Positions 8,236 to 16,273 of a stretch of DNA of 41,833 nucleotides are shown piece after piece; positions within the stretch are counted from its first letter, which is position 1, and each line of letters opens with the position of its first letter. Source of the stretch: a virus. The notes below the pieces were generated by a model that ran no database searches, was not told the DNA's origin, and worked only from the letters and a program-made list of their open reading frames with translations. Both the position numbers and the translations under genes were made by a program. The DNA lies in IMG/VR virus record IMGVR_UViG_3300005264_000014, positions 1-41,833 of that record. One strand, 5' to 3'.

Positions 8236-8330
8236 TCAGTAAAAATCAATAAAGTTCTTTTCTTCCTTCCTTGACAATCCCCACTTTATAGCCGATAATG
8301 TTACCATATAACCTTATTTAAGGGGGATTT
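8236..8330 (+). other. Intergenic leader of the head operon
   Basis: This 95-bp gap, one of the few in the genome, contains the promoter at 8271-8299 and a TAAGGGGGA ribosome site before the gene at 8331. No gene or terminator is seen in it. Confidence 0.7.
8271..8299 (+). promoter_or_regulatory. Sigma70-like promoter of the head operon
   Basis: A perfect -35 TTGACA (8271-8276), a 17-bp spacer and -10 GATAAT (8294-8299). It points into the gpW-portal-capsid operon, about 30 bp before its first start codon. Its near-consensus form does not require the Ogr-like activator encoded just upstream. Confidence 0.8.
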
Positions 8331-8543
8331 ATGGCTACATTAGATGAACAGATAACAGCCCTTGAAGATGAACTTATTCTTATAGCCCAGAATGGTCAAT
8401 CAATTCAATCAGAACATTATAAACATACAAAGGCTAAACTAGCTGATCTTATGAAGGCTAGATCTATTCTTAAATCTGAAGAAGCTAGATCAAACTTATC
8501 CCTTCAATCAAGATTCAATTATGTTATTCCCAGAAGGATTTAA
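8331..8543 (+). CDS. Head-tail joining protein, gpW-like
   Basis: A 70-residue, mostly helical protein with 'EHYKHTKAKLADLMKARSIL' in the middle. Size, helical content and position directly in front of the portal gene match lambda gpW, which plugs the filled head and provides the site for the tail connector. Sequence similarity is weak, so the call rests mainly on synteny. It is the first gene behind the promoter at 8271. Confidence 0.65.
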   Translation: MATLDEQITALEDELILIAQNGQSIQSEHYKHTKAKLADLMKARSILKSEEARSNLSLQSRFNYVIPRRI

Positions 8544-8545
8544 TT

Positions 8546-10105
8546 ATGGCTTCTATGGATATTCTTACAACTATCAGGAATTATATAAAGCCTTCTAATG
8601 GAAATGGAATAGTTAAAGCTTCTTCTAAATTTGGAAGGCACAATAAAAGGCTAGGGGCTACAGTTCAAGGAACTTTATCTAATCTAGTTACTTCAGCTGT
8701 TTCAAGCTGGCTTTCAGAATATGAAAAGAAAAGAACTAATGAAAGGGCTAACTGGCTGTTTCAAAATGATGCTGTTTCCAGGGGGATCATTAAAAGTTAT
8801 CCTGTTGAAGTTGTTAATATTGGATTAACACCTGTTCCGAAACCTATGTTAAGAATCCTGGGGAAAAGTTATGAATGGGGATCTGAAGCTGAAGAAGTTA
8901 TATTTGATTATTTTGAACTATGGGGCTTATCCCCTGATAACTATTCTGATGTTCAGGAAAGGCTGAACTTTTACATGCTTCAATCTTTAGCTGTTTTTCA
9001 GTGGGCTTTAAATGGGCTAGCTATATTTCAAGTAGCTTATAATGATGATCCTTCCCGCCCCTTGATGTTATCCCTTCTTCCTATATGTTCTTCCAGGGTA
9101 CAAACACCTTCAGATCTAGCTTATAGTTCTGATCTGGAAGTATATGATGGATTTGAACTTGATGAAGTAGGGAAGCCTATAGCTATTTATATTGTAAAGA
9201 ATGGGGATCTTCCCCCCACTTCTGATAACATGGATAGGATTGAAATTAAGAATAAGGAAACAGGCTTTCCTAATGTTCTTCTTATTTCTGATGTTGAAAA
9301 TATAGCTGAATACAAACAGGATTCAATTCTATCTTCCATGATTAAAACTTTAGTAGATTCACAAACCGCCTTTGATGCTACTGTTATTAAGTTTCTAGTT
9401 TCTAATCTATGGACTGTATTCATTGAAAATCAAACTTCCCTTCCTGATTTTAATCAATCTGATGAATGGGAAGATAGGGCTGTTCAAATGGAAATGGGAA
9501 CTATATTACAGGGGCTTCCTGGGGAAAAGGCTTCTGTTATGGCTTCAGAACATCCTGGGCCGAATTATGCTGATATGGTTAAAAGTATCTATGAAAGGCT
9601 GGGAACAGCTACAGGGAAGGGCTTTGAAAATCTTCTTCATTCCTATAATGCTTCCTATTCAGCTTCTAGGGCTAATATAGAAAATGCTGGAATGTATAAT
9701 GATGAAATCAGGAAGATGCTGAATAATAAGTTCAATCAGCCTGTTATGAATATCTTGATCTATGAAATGGCGTTACATAATCTTATTCCTGGGCTTCCCT
9801 TCTTTGAAGTTCAAAGGCTAAAGAATGAAGGGCTTCTTTATGCTTTAACTAAATGTAACTTCCTTCCCCCCCCTGAAAGACCTATTGACAAATATAAAAA
9901 TTCTAGGGCTGATACTGAACAGCTGAATAATCTTACAACTTCTTTAGCTGATATTTACGCTAAGAATAATCAGAACTATAAACAGAAACTAAGGGAAATA
10001 GCTTTAATAGAAAAAGAAAAGAAGGATCTGGAAGATCAATATGGGATCAGCTTCAATCCTGGATCTGAAGAACCTATTGAAGAAACTGCTACAAATGGGG
10101 ATTAA
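8546..10105 (+). CDS. Portal protein, lambda gpB family
   Basis: A 519-residue portal protein. The segment 'RANWLFQNDAVSRGIIKSYPVEVVNIGLTPVP' (about residues 67-99) is the hallmark opening of the lambda-type portal family (PF05136). It is followed by the 'LNGLAIFQVAY' and 'PLMLSLLPICSSRVQTP' strands and a C-terminal helical crown/barrel region with an acidic end. Twelve copies should form the DNA channel that docks the terminase. It is preceded by the gpW-like gene and followed by the protease/scaffold gene, the lambda W-B-C order apart from one small gene. Confidence 0.88.
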   Translation: MASMDILTTIRNYIKPSNGNGIVKASSKFGRHNKRLGATVQGTLSNLVTSAVSSWLSEYEKKRTNERANWLFQNDAVSRGIIKSYPVEVVNIGLTPVPKPMLRILGKSYEWGSEAEEVIFDYFELWGLSPDNYSDVQERLNFYMLQSLAVFQWALNGLAIFQVAYNDDPSRPLMLSLLPICSSRVQTPSDLAYSSDLEVYDGFELDEVGKPIAIYIVKNGDLPPTSDNMDRIEIKNKETGFPNVLLISDVENIAEYKQDSILSSMIKTLVDSQTAFDATVIKFLVSNLWTVFIENQTSLPDFNQSDEWEDRAVQMEMGTILQGLPGEKASVMASEHPGPNYADMVKSIYERLGTATGKGFENLLHSYNASYSASRANIENAGMYNDEIRKMLNNKFNQPVMNILIYEMALHNLIPGLPFFEVQRLKNEGLLYALTKCNFLPPPERPIDKYKNSRADTEQLNNLTTSLADIYAKNNQNYKQKLREIALIEKEKKDLEDQYGISFNPGSEEPIEETATNGD

Positions 10106-10107
10106 TC

Positions 10108-10293
10108 ATGAAGTTATCAGGCTGGAAATCTAAAACAGGATTCATCTTATTAATCCTGGGGATCATCATGAAGGGAACAGCTTCTTCCTTCCCTGATCTT
10201 TCTTCCCTGAATGAAGTGGGGGAAGCTTTGTATAAATCAGGAATGGGGCTGTTAGGAATTGGAATAGCCCATAAAATTGAAAAGAATAAGTAA
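10108..10293 (+). CDS. Small membrane protein between portal and protease
   Basis: A 61-residue protein with one clear hydrophobic helix (about residues 11-23, FILLILGIIM) and a weaker Gly-rich one near residues 43-55, ending in basic KIEKNK. It resembles small unknown membrane proteins often carried by phages, including holin-like ones. Position inside the head operon argues against a lysis role. Function unknown. Confidence 0.6.
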   Translation: MKLSGWKSKTGFILLILGIIMKGTASSFPDLSSLNEVGEALYKSGMGLLGIGIAHKIEKNK

Positions 10294-10302
10294 GGGGGAT
10301 TT

Positions 10303-11502
10303 ATGCCTATTAAGCCTAAAAAGAATGAAGCTAAACAGGATTTTTTAAAAAGATGTATATCCCAGGAAATAGCTTCAGGAATGAAACAGGATCAAGCTTT
10401 TTCTGTTTGTAACTTATCCTGGGATGAAGCTACAGGAAAGAAGGAAAAGCTGAAAGCTATAAATCTGAAAGCTGATGTAGTTAATGAAAAGAATGAAAAT
10501 GGAACATGGCTTCTAGCTGATCCTGGGGATAAGAAGGGGAAAAGAACCTTTCTGATCAATGCCTATACAGGACAACTAATCAAGGGCTTCTTCAGGGATA
10601 TAGTTATTGATCTGAAGGGAATCAGATCTAAAGCTAAGTTCCCTATCTTAAGGGAACATGAAAGAAAATCTATAGTAGGACATAGCTTGAAAGCCTGGGC
10701 TGATAAGGGGAACTATTTGATAAGAAGTGAATATTCAAATGTAACAAAGGATTCCCAGGAAGTTCAGGATCTTATTGATGAAGGCTTTCCATTTCAAGCT
10801 TCTGTAGGAATAAAGCCTGTTAAAGTAAGAAGGCTTATTGATGAAAAGGAATCAGCTAAAGTTAATGGGGAAAAATTAAATGGGCCGTTAGAGATATGGA
10901 CTGAATCCCAGGTGCTAGAAACTTCAGTTTGTTCTTTAGGGGCTGATTCTGATACTGCAACTATAAACTTGAACAAGGAACAGGATGAAGCGTTTGAAGT
11001 TATAGTTGAACAATCTATTAACATTTCAGGGGGAACTTCTATGAAACTAGAAGAATTTCAAAAGGATCATCCTGAACTTTTTAAAGATGTTAAAAAGTTA
11101 GGGATTGATTCAGTTAATGTAGTTTCTTTAAAAAAGGAAGCTATTGATGGGGAAAAGGAAAGGGCTGTTCAGATTCTTTCTGTTGATAATGCGCCTATGG
11201 AAGCAAAGCTTCAGGCTATCAAGGAAGGGCTTACTGTTGATCAGGCTTATAAACTTTTCTGGGAACTTCAGGATACTTCCAGGAAGGAAGAACTGAAAAA
11301 ACTGAAGGAAGAAACACCTGATCCAGTTGAAGCTGAAGCAAAGGATAAGGAAGAAGAAGATGGGAAATCAGCTGATGAAAAGCTTGATCTAGCTATAAGG
11401 GCTTTCATGAAGGATCATAATCTTTCTTATACTGAAGCTTCTAACAGAGTTATCAGGGAAAATCCTGATCTTTATGATAATGCTAGAAAGAAAGGAAAAT
11501 AA
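10303..11502 (+). CDS. Prohead protease fused to scaffold
   Basis: A 399-residue protein. The first 50 residues match a module common at the N-terminus of phage proteases ('KKNEAKQDFLKRCIS...'). The middle part carries REHERKSIVGHS (about residues 110-121) and 'FPFQASVGI' (about 162-170), in line with the His- and Ser-containing motifs of U35/S78-type prohead proteases. From residue 247 onward the chain is charged and helical ('EEFQKDHPELFKDVKKLG'), as expected for a scaffold. The ribosome site is AAGGGGGA. It should process the prohead and direct assembly with the capsid gene at 11883. Confidence 0.75.
   Translation: MPIKPKKNEAKQDFLKRCISQEIASGMKQDQAFSVCNLSWDEATGKKEKLKAINLKADVVNEKNENGTWLLADPGDKKGKRTFLINAYTGQLIKGFFRDIVIDLKGIRSKAKFPILREHERKSIVGHSLKAWADKGNYLIRSEYSNVTKDSQEVQDLIDEGFPFQASVGIKPVKVRRLIDEKESAKVNGEKLNGPLEIWTESQVLETSVCSLGADSDTATINLNKEQDEAFEVIVEQSINISGGTSMKLEEFQKDHPELFKDVKKLGIDSVNVVSLKKEAIDGEKERAVQILSVDNAPMEAKLQAIKEGLTVDQAYKLFWELQDTSRKEELKKLKEETPDPVEAEAKDKEEEDGKSADEKLDLAIRAFMKDHNLSYTEASNRVIRENPDLYDNARKKGK
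11041..11502 (+). CDS. Internal in-frame scaffold product
   Basis: An in-frame ATG at 11041 lies 7 nt after AGGGGG (11028-11033), identical to the strong ribosome sites of this genome. Translation from it would yield only the C-terminal 153 residues, the helical scaffold part of the protease gene. This is the arrangement of lambda C/Nu3. Inferred from sequence and precedent. Confidence 0.6.
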   Translation: MKLEEFQKDHPELFKDVKKLGIDSVNVVSLKKEAIDGEKERAVQILSVDNAPMEAKLQAIKEGLTVDQAYKLFWELQDTSRKEELKKLKEETPDPVEAEAKDKEEEDGKSADEKLDLAIRAFMKDHNLSYTEASNRVIRENPDLYDNARKKGK

Positions 11503-11504
11503 TC

Positions 11505-11867
11505 ATGGCGCAGGCTACCGAATTATTTGGTGAACCTACTTTTACTGTTGATCAAACAGGTGGAGTAGTTGCTAACAGAAGGGTAAAGCTGAAAACAGGA
11601 ACTACTGTTGAATATGCTGGGGATGCCGAAAAGGGGATAGGCTTTACTAGAAGGGATGCTAAAGATACTGAAGAAGTAGCTGTTAGGCTTTGGGCTTCTG
11701 AAGGTGTCTTTATGGTTGAAGTTGAAGAAGATCACCTGGATCTGGCTGATCTTTATGGGGGGGCTAATGGACTGATGAAGGATACTTCTTCAGGTGCTAT
11801 ACTTATGACCGCCCTTGAAGCTAATGCTGAAGGATCTGGATCTGTTGTAAGGGCTATCCCTGTTTAA
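11505..11867 (+). CDS. Capsid decoration protein, DUF2190-like
   Basis: A 120-residue all-beta protein with no signal peptide. The pattern 'GVVANRRVKLKTGTTVEYAGDAEKGIGFTRRDA ... VRLWASEGVFMVEV ... LYG' matches head-stabilising decoration proteins (DUF2190/gpD type) that sit on the outer capsid surface. It lies directly before the major capsid gene, as expected. Confidence 0.7.
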   Translation: MAQATELFGEPTFTVDQTGGVVANRRVKLKTGTTVEYAGDAEKGIGFTRRDAKDTEEVAVRLWASEGVFMVEVEEDHLDLADLYGGANGLMKDTSSGAILMTALEANAEGSGSVVRAIPV

Positions 11868-11882
11868 AGAAAGGAATAAAAT

Positions 11883-12890
11883 ATGGCAATCACACCGACA
11901 CATGATACAGCTATTCAACAGCCTATAGCTTTACAGAAGGCTGTATGGGAAGTACAACAGAAAATGATTATGGCTGGATTTATAGGATTGAAAGTTATGC
12001 CTATCTTCCAGGTTTCTGAATGGTCAGATCATTATACTGTTATGCCGATTGAAGCCCTTTACAATACACATGAAATCAAAAGAAAGGGTGATGGATCTTA
12101 TAACCTTATTTCAGAGAAGTTTGAAATGGGGCATTATAAAACTAAAGAATATGGACTTGAAGCCCATATAGATGAAAGGGAAGCTAAGATTTATGGAAGC
12201 TATTTCAACTATCAACTTCATGTTTCAACTATTCTTATGAATGCTATTATGCGCTCAATGGAAAAGTATATTTCTTCATTATACTTTCCTGGAACTTTTA
12301 CCCCAGCTACAGTAACAACAGCCTGGACTGATGTCGGATCTGATCCGTTTACTGATATTCAAACTGGGAAGAAGTACTTAAGGGATCAGAAGGGGATTAA
12401 TCCTGATGATCTTACACTTGTAACAAATTATGAAAACATCTTGAATCTGATGAATGTTACTAAGGTTATTGATGCTGTTAAAAGTATGTTTCCTGATACT
12501 GATCTTACTGGCGGTGTTGAAGTGAAACACCTGGAAGCATATTTGAAAACACCTATCCTTGTAGCTGGCGCTCAGGAAAATACAGCTAAGAAGAATCAGG
12601 ATGCTTCCCTGGCTGATATATGGGCTAAAGATTATGCTATGCTGGCTGTAATAGCCCCAGAAGGATCTGATATAACAGAACCTTCAGCTGGAAGAACTTT
12701 CCTTTGGAATGAAGGACAATCACAAACAATCATAGTAGAAGAATATGATAAGCCTGAAAACAGGGGAAGAAGATTAAGAGTCCGTTATGATGCTGATCAT
12801 CTTTTCTTAAAATCTTATGATGATTCTGATGCTGTTAAATCAGAAGTTTCTAAAGATACTGTTTACCTGATGGATGGCGTTAATCCTTAA
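11883..12890 (+). CDS. Major capsid protein, gpE-like
   Basis: A 335-residue major head protein. Predicted features fit an HK97-fold, gpE-type subunit: an N-terminal arm, a long helix around 'STILMNAIMRSMEKYISSLY', a beta-rich P-domain and a C-terminal 'GRRLRVRYDADHLFLKSYDDSDAVKSEV' segment. The position after the protease/scaffold and decoration genes is canonical. CpG-containing codons are slightly more frequent here than in neighbours, perhaps reflecting selection for high expression. Confidence 0.85.
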   Translation: MAITPTHDTAIQQPIALQKAVWEVQQKMIMAGFIGLKVMPIFQVSEWSDHYTVMPIEALYNTHEIKRKGDGSYNLISEKFEMGHYKTKEYGLEAHIDEREAKIYGSYFNYQLHVSTILMNAIMRSMEKYISSLYFPGTFTPATVTTAWTDVGSDPFTDIQTGKKYLRDQKGINPDDLTLVTNYENILNLMNVTKVIDAVKSMFPDTDLTGGVEVKHLEAYLKTPILVAGAQENTAKKNQDASLADIWAKDYAMLAVIAPEGSDITEPSAGRTFLWNEGQSQTIIVEEYDKPENRGRRLRVRYDADHLFLKSYDDSDAVKSEVSKDTVYLMDGVNP

Positions 12891-12912
12891 TTCCTGAAAG
12901 GGCTTGAAGCTT

Positions 12913-13254
12913 ATGGGCTTCTATGAAGGATTAGAACATACTGTTCAAGTAGCTGGGGATACTTTTGGATTCCCAGCTACTTATACAACTTCAGGGGGGA
13001 CTGTTATCCCTGATATAATCATTGAACTTCATCCTATTACTGATGATATTTATGTTAGCCTGGATGAAAGGGAAATGAACACTGTTGAAGTATATCATAG
13101 GGCTAAAGTAGCTAAACAACAGTTCAATCCTGTAGTTGAAGAAGCTGGGGCTAACAGAGAAATAAGGATAGCTAAGTTCAAGGTTTCTGATGTTCCTGAT
13201 ATTTCCCCAGGTGATTTTATAACTATTAATTCTGATAAGTGGATTATTATCTAA
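12913..13254 (+). CDS. Head-tail connector-like protein
   Basis: A 113-residue protein. I choose ATG 12913 over the in-frame TTG at 12904 because the AAAGGG ribosome site (12897-12902) is too close to the TTG. The chain is beta-rich, ending 'PGDFITINSDKWIII', reminiscent of lambda FII/ATP-independent head-tail stopper proteins. No firm family assignment. Its stop overlaps the next start (TAATG). Confidence 0.55.
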   Translation: MGFYEGLEHTVQVAGDTFGFPATYTTSGGTVIPDIIIELHPITDDIYVSLDEREMNTVEVYHRAKVAKQQFNPVVEEAGANREIRIAKFKVSDVPDISPGDFITINSDKWIII

Positions 13255-13880
13255 TGCCGATTAAGATAGATGAAAAGAAGTTTCAGGAAGGGCTTAAAGA
13301 AGTTAAAGAACTTTCCAGGAATAGCCCTAAGTATTTCAGGAAGGCTAGGAAATCAGCCCTTCAATCTTGTGGATATTATATGAAACTTCAGATCCAGAAC
13401 TTTATAGAATATGGCGGTGTTAAGCCTGATCTTCATGTTATTACAAGGAACTTCAGGATCAGTAAAGGAAAGTTAAGAAAAAGATCTTCAGCTTTAGCCC
13501 CTGTTCCTTTATTCAAGCTGGGAAAAACTTCAGGCTATCAAGTGAAGGATCAAGGATCTGAAATAAGAACAGGTATAGGAATCAAAAAAACTAAAGTTAA
13601 TGCTGATGTTTTAAGAATGTTAGCTAAACATCAAAAGGGATATATTAGAACACCTTCTAAAGCTGAAAGAAAATTATTAAATAAAGCTTTAATCAAACTG
13701 GGGAAGAAGCCTTTAAGAAGATCAACAACAACTTTCAGAATCCCTTCAAGGGAAGTTATGTCAATAGTATTAAATCAAACTAAAGATTATATTCCTAAAC
13801 TTTATAATGATAGATTTTTTAGAAAGATAGAATCCCTTGTAACTGGAAAAGATACTAAAACAACTAAAGTAGGCTTATAA
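13254..13880 (+). CDS. Minor tail protein Z-like
   Basis: A 208-residue basic protein. The ATG at 13254 overlaps the previous stop and is preferred to the in-frame GTG at 13239. The N-terminus 'KKFQEGLKEVKELSRNSPKYFRKARKSALQSCGYYMKLQIQ' resembles the gpZ/HK97 gp10-like tail-completion proteins that set tail length and join tails to heads. The C-terminus is rich in Lys/Arg. Position between connector and tail-terminator fits. Confidence 0.6.
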   Translation: MPIKIDEKKFQEGLKEVKELSRNSPKYFRKARKSALQSCGYYMKLQIQNFIEYGGVKPDLHVITRNFRISKGKLRKRSSALAPVPLFKLGKTSGYQVKDQGSEIRTGIGIKKTKVNADVLRMLAKHQKGYIRTPSKAERKLLNKALIKLGKKPLRRSTTTFRIPSREVMSIVLNQTKDYIPKLYNDRFFRKIESLVTGKDTKTTKVGL

Positions 13881-13881
13881 A

Positions 13882-14415
13882 ATGAATCATATTCAATTAA
13901 ATACAACTGTTGATCTAGTTCAGGCTGTTGTTAATGCTTTATTAGAAGATGTTAATAAACATGGAATGAACTTCCTGGAATGGTGCTTTGATGCCTTTGG
14001 GAAGTATCCTTCTTTATATGTAGGCTTCAGAAATGATAAACCGCCTGAATATGATCCTACTGATATAATGAATAGCCCCTTCCCCTTAATATCTATCTTC
14101 CATGCTGAAACAGATATGGGGGAAACTAAAGATCCTGTTTATACTATTTCAATAGCTTATTTTGTAGTTAATCAAGATATAACAACTGATGATTCTCATT
14201 CTATGCCTGTTGTAACTTATGAAGGTTTCCTTCAAGTGGAAGCCTTAAGACAACAGGCTGAATATGCTATAATCAGGGGGAAGCTGGAAACAGCTTTAGA
14301 TCCTACAGGGGGATTTTCCTTTGATGAATCGCTTCATCCTTTATATAAATCATATAGTGTAATTAATCCCCAGGGATTAAGAAGCTACTATGAACCACAG
14401 CCTTCAGGGGGATAA
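13882..14415 (+). CDS. Tail terminator/neck protein candidate
   Basis: A 177-residue acidic protein of mixed alpha/beta content, including 'FPLISIFHAETDMGETKDPVYTISIAYFVVNQ'. Location between the gpZ-like gene and the major tail protein, and size, are as expected for a gpU-type tail terminator. I do not recognise family motifs, so the role rests on synteny. Confidence 0.5.
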   Translation: MNHIQLNTTVDLVQAVVNALLEDVNKHGMNFLEWCFDAFGKYPSLYVGFRNDKPPEYDPTDIMNSPFPLISIFHAETDMGETKDPVYTISIAYFVVNQDITTDDSHSMPVVTYEGFLQVEALRQQAEYAIIRGKLETALDPTGGFSFDESLHPLYKSYSVINPQGLRSYYEPQPSGG

Positions 14416-14417
14416 CT

Positions 14418-14600
14418 ATGAAAATTGAAGGAAAAGAAATAGGGGCTATTACAATGGGAATAACTGCTAAGTTTATTGTAATAGTATTTACTGATGGAAC
14501 TACTTCCAGGCTTGAAGGAAGTAAGTTCAAGAAAGTTATGAATAAACAGTTCAAGGCTTCCCTGGAAGCTAAACTTTCAAAACAATTCAAGGAGGAATAA
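14418..14600 (+). CDS. Small conserved-position protein upstream of tail tube
   Basis: A 60-residue protein, beta-strand rich at the N-terminus ('GAITMGITAKFIVIVFTDGTTSRL') and basic helical at the C-terminus. It is preceded by GGGGGATAACT. Function unknown. The end of this gene contains the AAGGAGG ribosome site for the next gene. Confidence 0.55.
   Translation: MKIEGKEIGAITMGITAKFIVIVFTDGTTSRLEGSKFKKVMNKQFKASLEAKLSKQFKEE
14589..14595 (+). promoter_or_regulatory. Perfect Shine-Dalgarno AAGGAGG
   Basis: AAGGAGG (14589-14595) precedes ATG 14604. It is the only canonical AAGGAGG ribosome site I found; all other genes use AAGGGGGA, AAGGGGACA or weaker forms. It serves the major tail protein, one of the most abundant virion proteins, and is one of the rare tolerated GAG words in the genome. 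Confidence 0.75.
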
Positions 14601-14603
14601 CTT

Positions 14604-15584
14604 ATGGCTTGGGCACCGAACATTCCTGAAAATATTAGGAAAAATGGAAGTGGAATAGCTTGGGCTTCTGAAGTTGGATCTGATGAAGTAGGTGTTGATC
14701 TGGGGCACTTTGGGCCGGGAATTGATCTAACACAAGATGTAACTACTGAAGAAGAAACTGATTACAGGAATCCAGGTAGAGGAAAGATTATGTCCGATGT
14801 GACTGAAACAGATCCCCAGCTGGCTTTAGTATTAAGGGAACAATCTGAATTCAATCTTCAGTTATCCCTAATGATGGGGGATTTTGTTGATGATAATCAA
14901 GCTGCGTCTTATATGGATGGGGTTTCTTCAGCTTATACAGCTATTTATAATTATCTTGATCTGGGCTACAGGAATGCTTTCAGCACAAAGATAATTCATG
15001 GAACTGAATCCGCACCTGGCTTTGCTTTAAATGAACCTGTTACTTCTACTTCTGGGGGAACTGGAAAGATAAAGTGGCATGTTACAGATTCTTATGTTGA
15101 AATAGTTAATAAAGGGGGAACATGGGCTGTAGGGGATACAATAACAGGAACTACAACTTCAACTTCCGCTTTGATAACTTCAGTTCAGGAACTTGATGAT
15201 ATTATAGTTTGTGATGCTGAACCTGGAACAGTAAGATATGTTAAAGGAACAGATTACAACTTCTTTCCAGAAGTGGGCTTCTGGGCTATCACAGATTCAG
15301 GATTATCTTCCCCTGTATTTATTTCAGCTGATTATCCAGCTGTTGATAAAAAATTTGCCTTTGGGCTTGCAACTACAACTATTGAAAAGAAGATAACCTT
15401 GATAACTAATGAAGCTGATAGGGGACCGACTTTCAAGTTTACTTTCTGGCGTATGTCCCTGGCTTTGAATGGGGCTATTACAGTTGTAGGGGATGGAATT
15501 GGACTGATTAACCTTACTGGGAAGATCCTGGCTGATTCTGATCAGGCTACAGGTGAACAGTATTACAAGATGGAATACATTTAG
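14604..15584 (+). CDS. Major tail (tube) protein
   Basis: A 326-residue beta-rich protein directly before the tail-chaperone pair and tape measure, the standard tail-tube position. The N-terminus reads 'GIAWASEVGSDEVGVDLGHFGPGIDLTQDV'. The middle carries a small repeat-like beta module, 'TSTSGGTGKIKWHVTDSYVEIVNKG' to 'GDTITGTTTSTSALITSV' (about residues 150-190), which looks like an inserted surface domain. It has the best ribosome site of the genome. No membrane segment or signal peptide. Confidence 0.75.
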   Translation: MAWAPNIPENIRKNGSGIAWASEVGSDEVGVDLGHFGPGIDLTQDVTTEEETDYRNPGRGKIMSDVTETDPQLALVLREQSEFNLQLSLMMGDFVDDNQAASYMDGVSSAYTAIYNYLDLGYRNAFSTKIIHGTESAPGFALNEPVTSTSGGTGKIKWHVTDSYVEIVNKGGTWAVGDTITGTTTSTSALITSVQELDDIIVCDAEPGTVRYVKGTDYNFFPEVGFWAITDSGLSSPVFISADYPAVDKKFAFGLATTTIEKKITLITNEADRGPTFKFTFWRMSLALNGAITVVGDGIGLINLTGKILADSDQATGEQYYKMEYI

Positions 15585-15602
15585 GAAGGAAAAGGGGACA
15601 AT

Positions 15603-16046
15603 ATGACAGAAGAAATAAAAGATGAACTTAATGTAATTATCCCGCCTGTTATCAGGCGGGAAGTTACTTTAATGTTAAAGGATGAAGAAGGGAATCCTTA
15701 TTATAAAGTTGAAGAAGTTATTTCAACTAAAATGAGATTTGGCTTGATGAAGATTGTTAATCCCCTTCTTTTTAAATGTTTCCCTGAACTTATGAATGAA
15801 CTGATAGGAAAAGGGGAAGGAAATCCAGAAACAAAATTAAGTGAACTTTTAACAGCTGGGCTTCAAGTTGTATTTGAAGAAGAAATGGAAAATGTTATTG
15901 ATCTTCTTTCAGCTACACTTGAAAAGCCTGTTTCCTGGATAGAAGCCCTTGATCCTATGGATGGGATCATGTTACTATCAGATTGGATCAATCTTAATAT
16001 GAATATGCTAACAGCTAAAAAGAAAGATCCTGGAAAAAAAAAGTAA
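15603..16046 (+). CDS. Tail assembly chaperone, G-type
   Basis: A 147-residue acidic protein of unrecognised family but with the unmistakable position and layout of lambda gpG. It lies between tail tube and tape measure and ends in a lysine stretch coded by a nine-A run. The zero-frame stop (16044) sits right after the slippery site, so a fraction of ribosomes should continue in the -1 frame to make the longer G-T product. The ribosome site is AAAAGGGGACAAT. Confidence 0.75.
   Translation: MTEEIKDELNVIIPPVIRREVTLMLKDEEGNPYYKVEEVISTKMRFGLMKIVNPLLFKCFPELMNELIGKGEGNPETKLSELLTAGLQVVFEEEMENVIDLLSATLEKPVSWIEALDPMDGIMLLSDWINLNMNMLTAKKKDPGKKK
16037..16043 (+). promoter_or_regulatory. Programmed -1 frameshift site A AAA AAG
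   Basis: The zero-frame codons GGA AAA AAA AAG TAA contain the canonical slippery heptamer A AAA AAG (16037-16043), as in dnaX. A -1 slip reads GTA AGT ATA TCC... without stop until 16271. The alternative +1 frame stops after ten codons, which supports -1. Confidence 0.85.
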
Positions 16047-16273
16047 GTATATCCTGGGGAAAGATCATTAATGAACTTGTTATTAATGGGCATTCCCTAG
16101 AAGCTATAATGAATTATACTTTAGAACAGATCCAGCTGTTCTATAGTTATATTCCTTCTGGAATGAGTAAAGAAGAAAAGGCTGATATGATAGAAGCTGT
16201 TCTAGTGGGGAACTTCCCAGGGAAGAAGGGGAAACATGCTGTAAACTTTATTAATAAATTAAGGAAATCTTAA
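16043..16273 (+). CDS. Tail assembly chaperone, T extension (by -1 frameshift)
   Basis: Seventy-six codons open only in the -1 frame relative to the upstream gene, with no good start of their own, ending immediately before the tape measure start. Fused to the upstream chaperone the product would be 223 residues. The segment is helical ('EAIMNYTLEQIQLFYSY'; 'SKEEKADMIEAVLVGNF') and ends basic. By analogy with lambda gpGT it should bind the tape measure during tail assembly and be absent from the virion. Confidence 0.8.
   Translation, partial: VSISWGKIINELVINGHSLEAIMNYTLEQIQLFYSYIPSGMSKEEKADMIEAVLVGNFPGKKGKHAVNFINKLRKS

Noticed and set aside
9423-9680. Frame-shifted ORF inside the portal gene
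   Set aside because: No start signal; composition is an out-of-frame shadow of the portal gene.
9887-9916. TTGACAAATATAAAA inside the portal gene as a promoter
   Set aside because: It has the -35 and spacer start seen in real promoters but no acceptable -10 at 16-18 bp.
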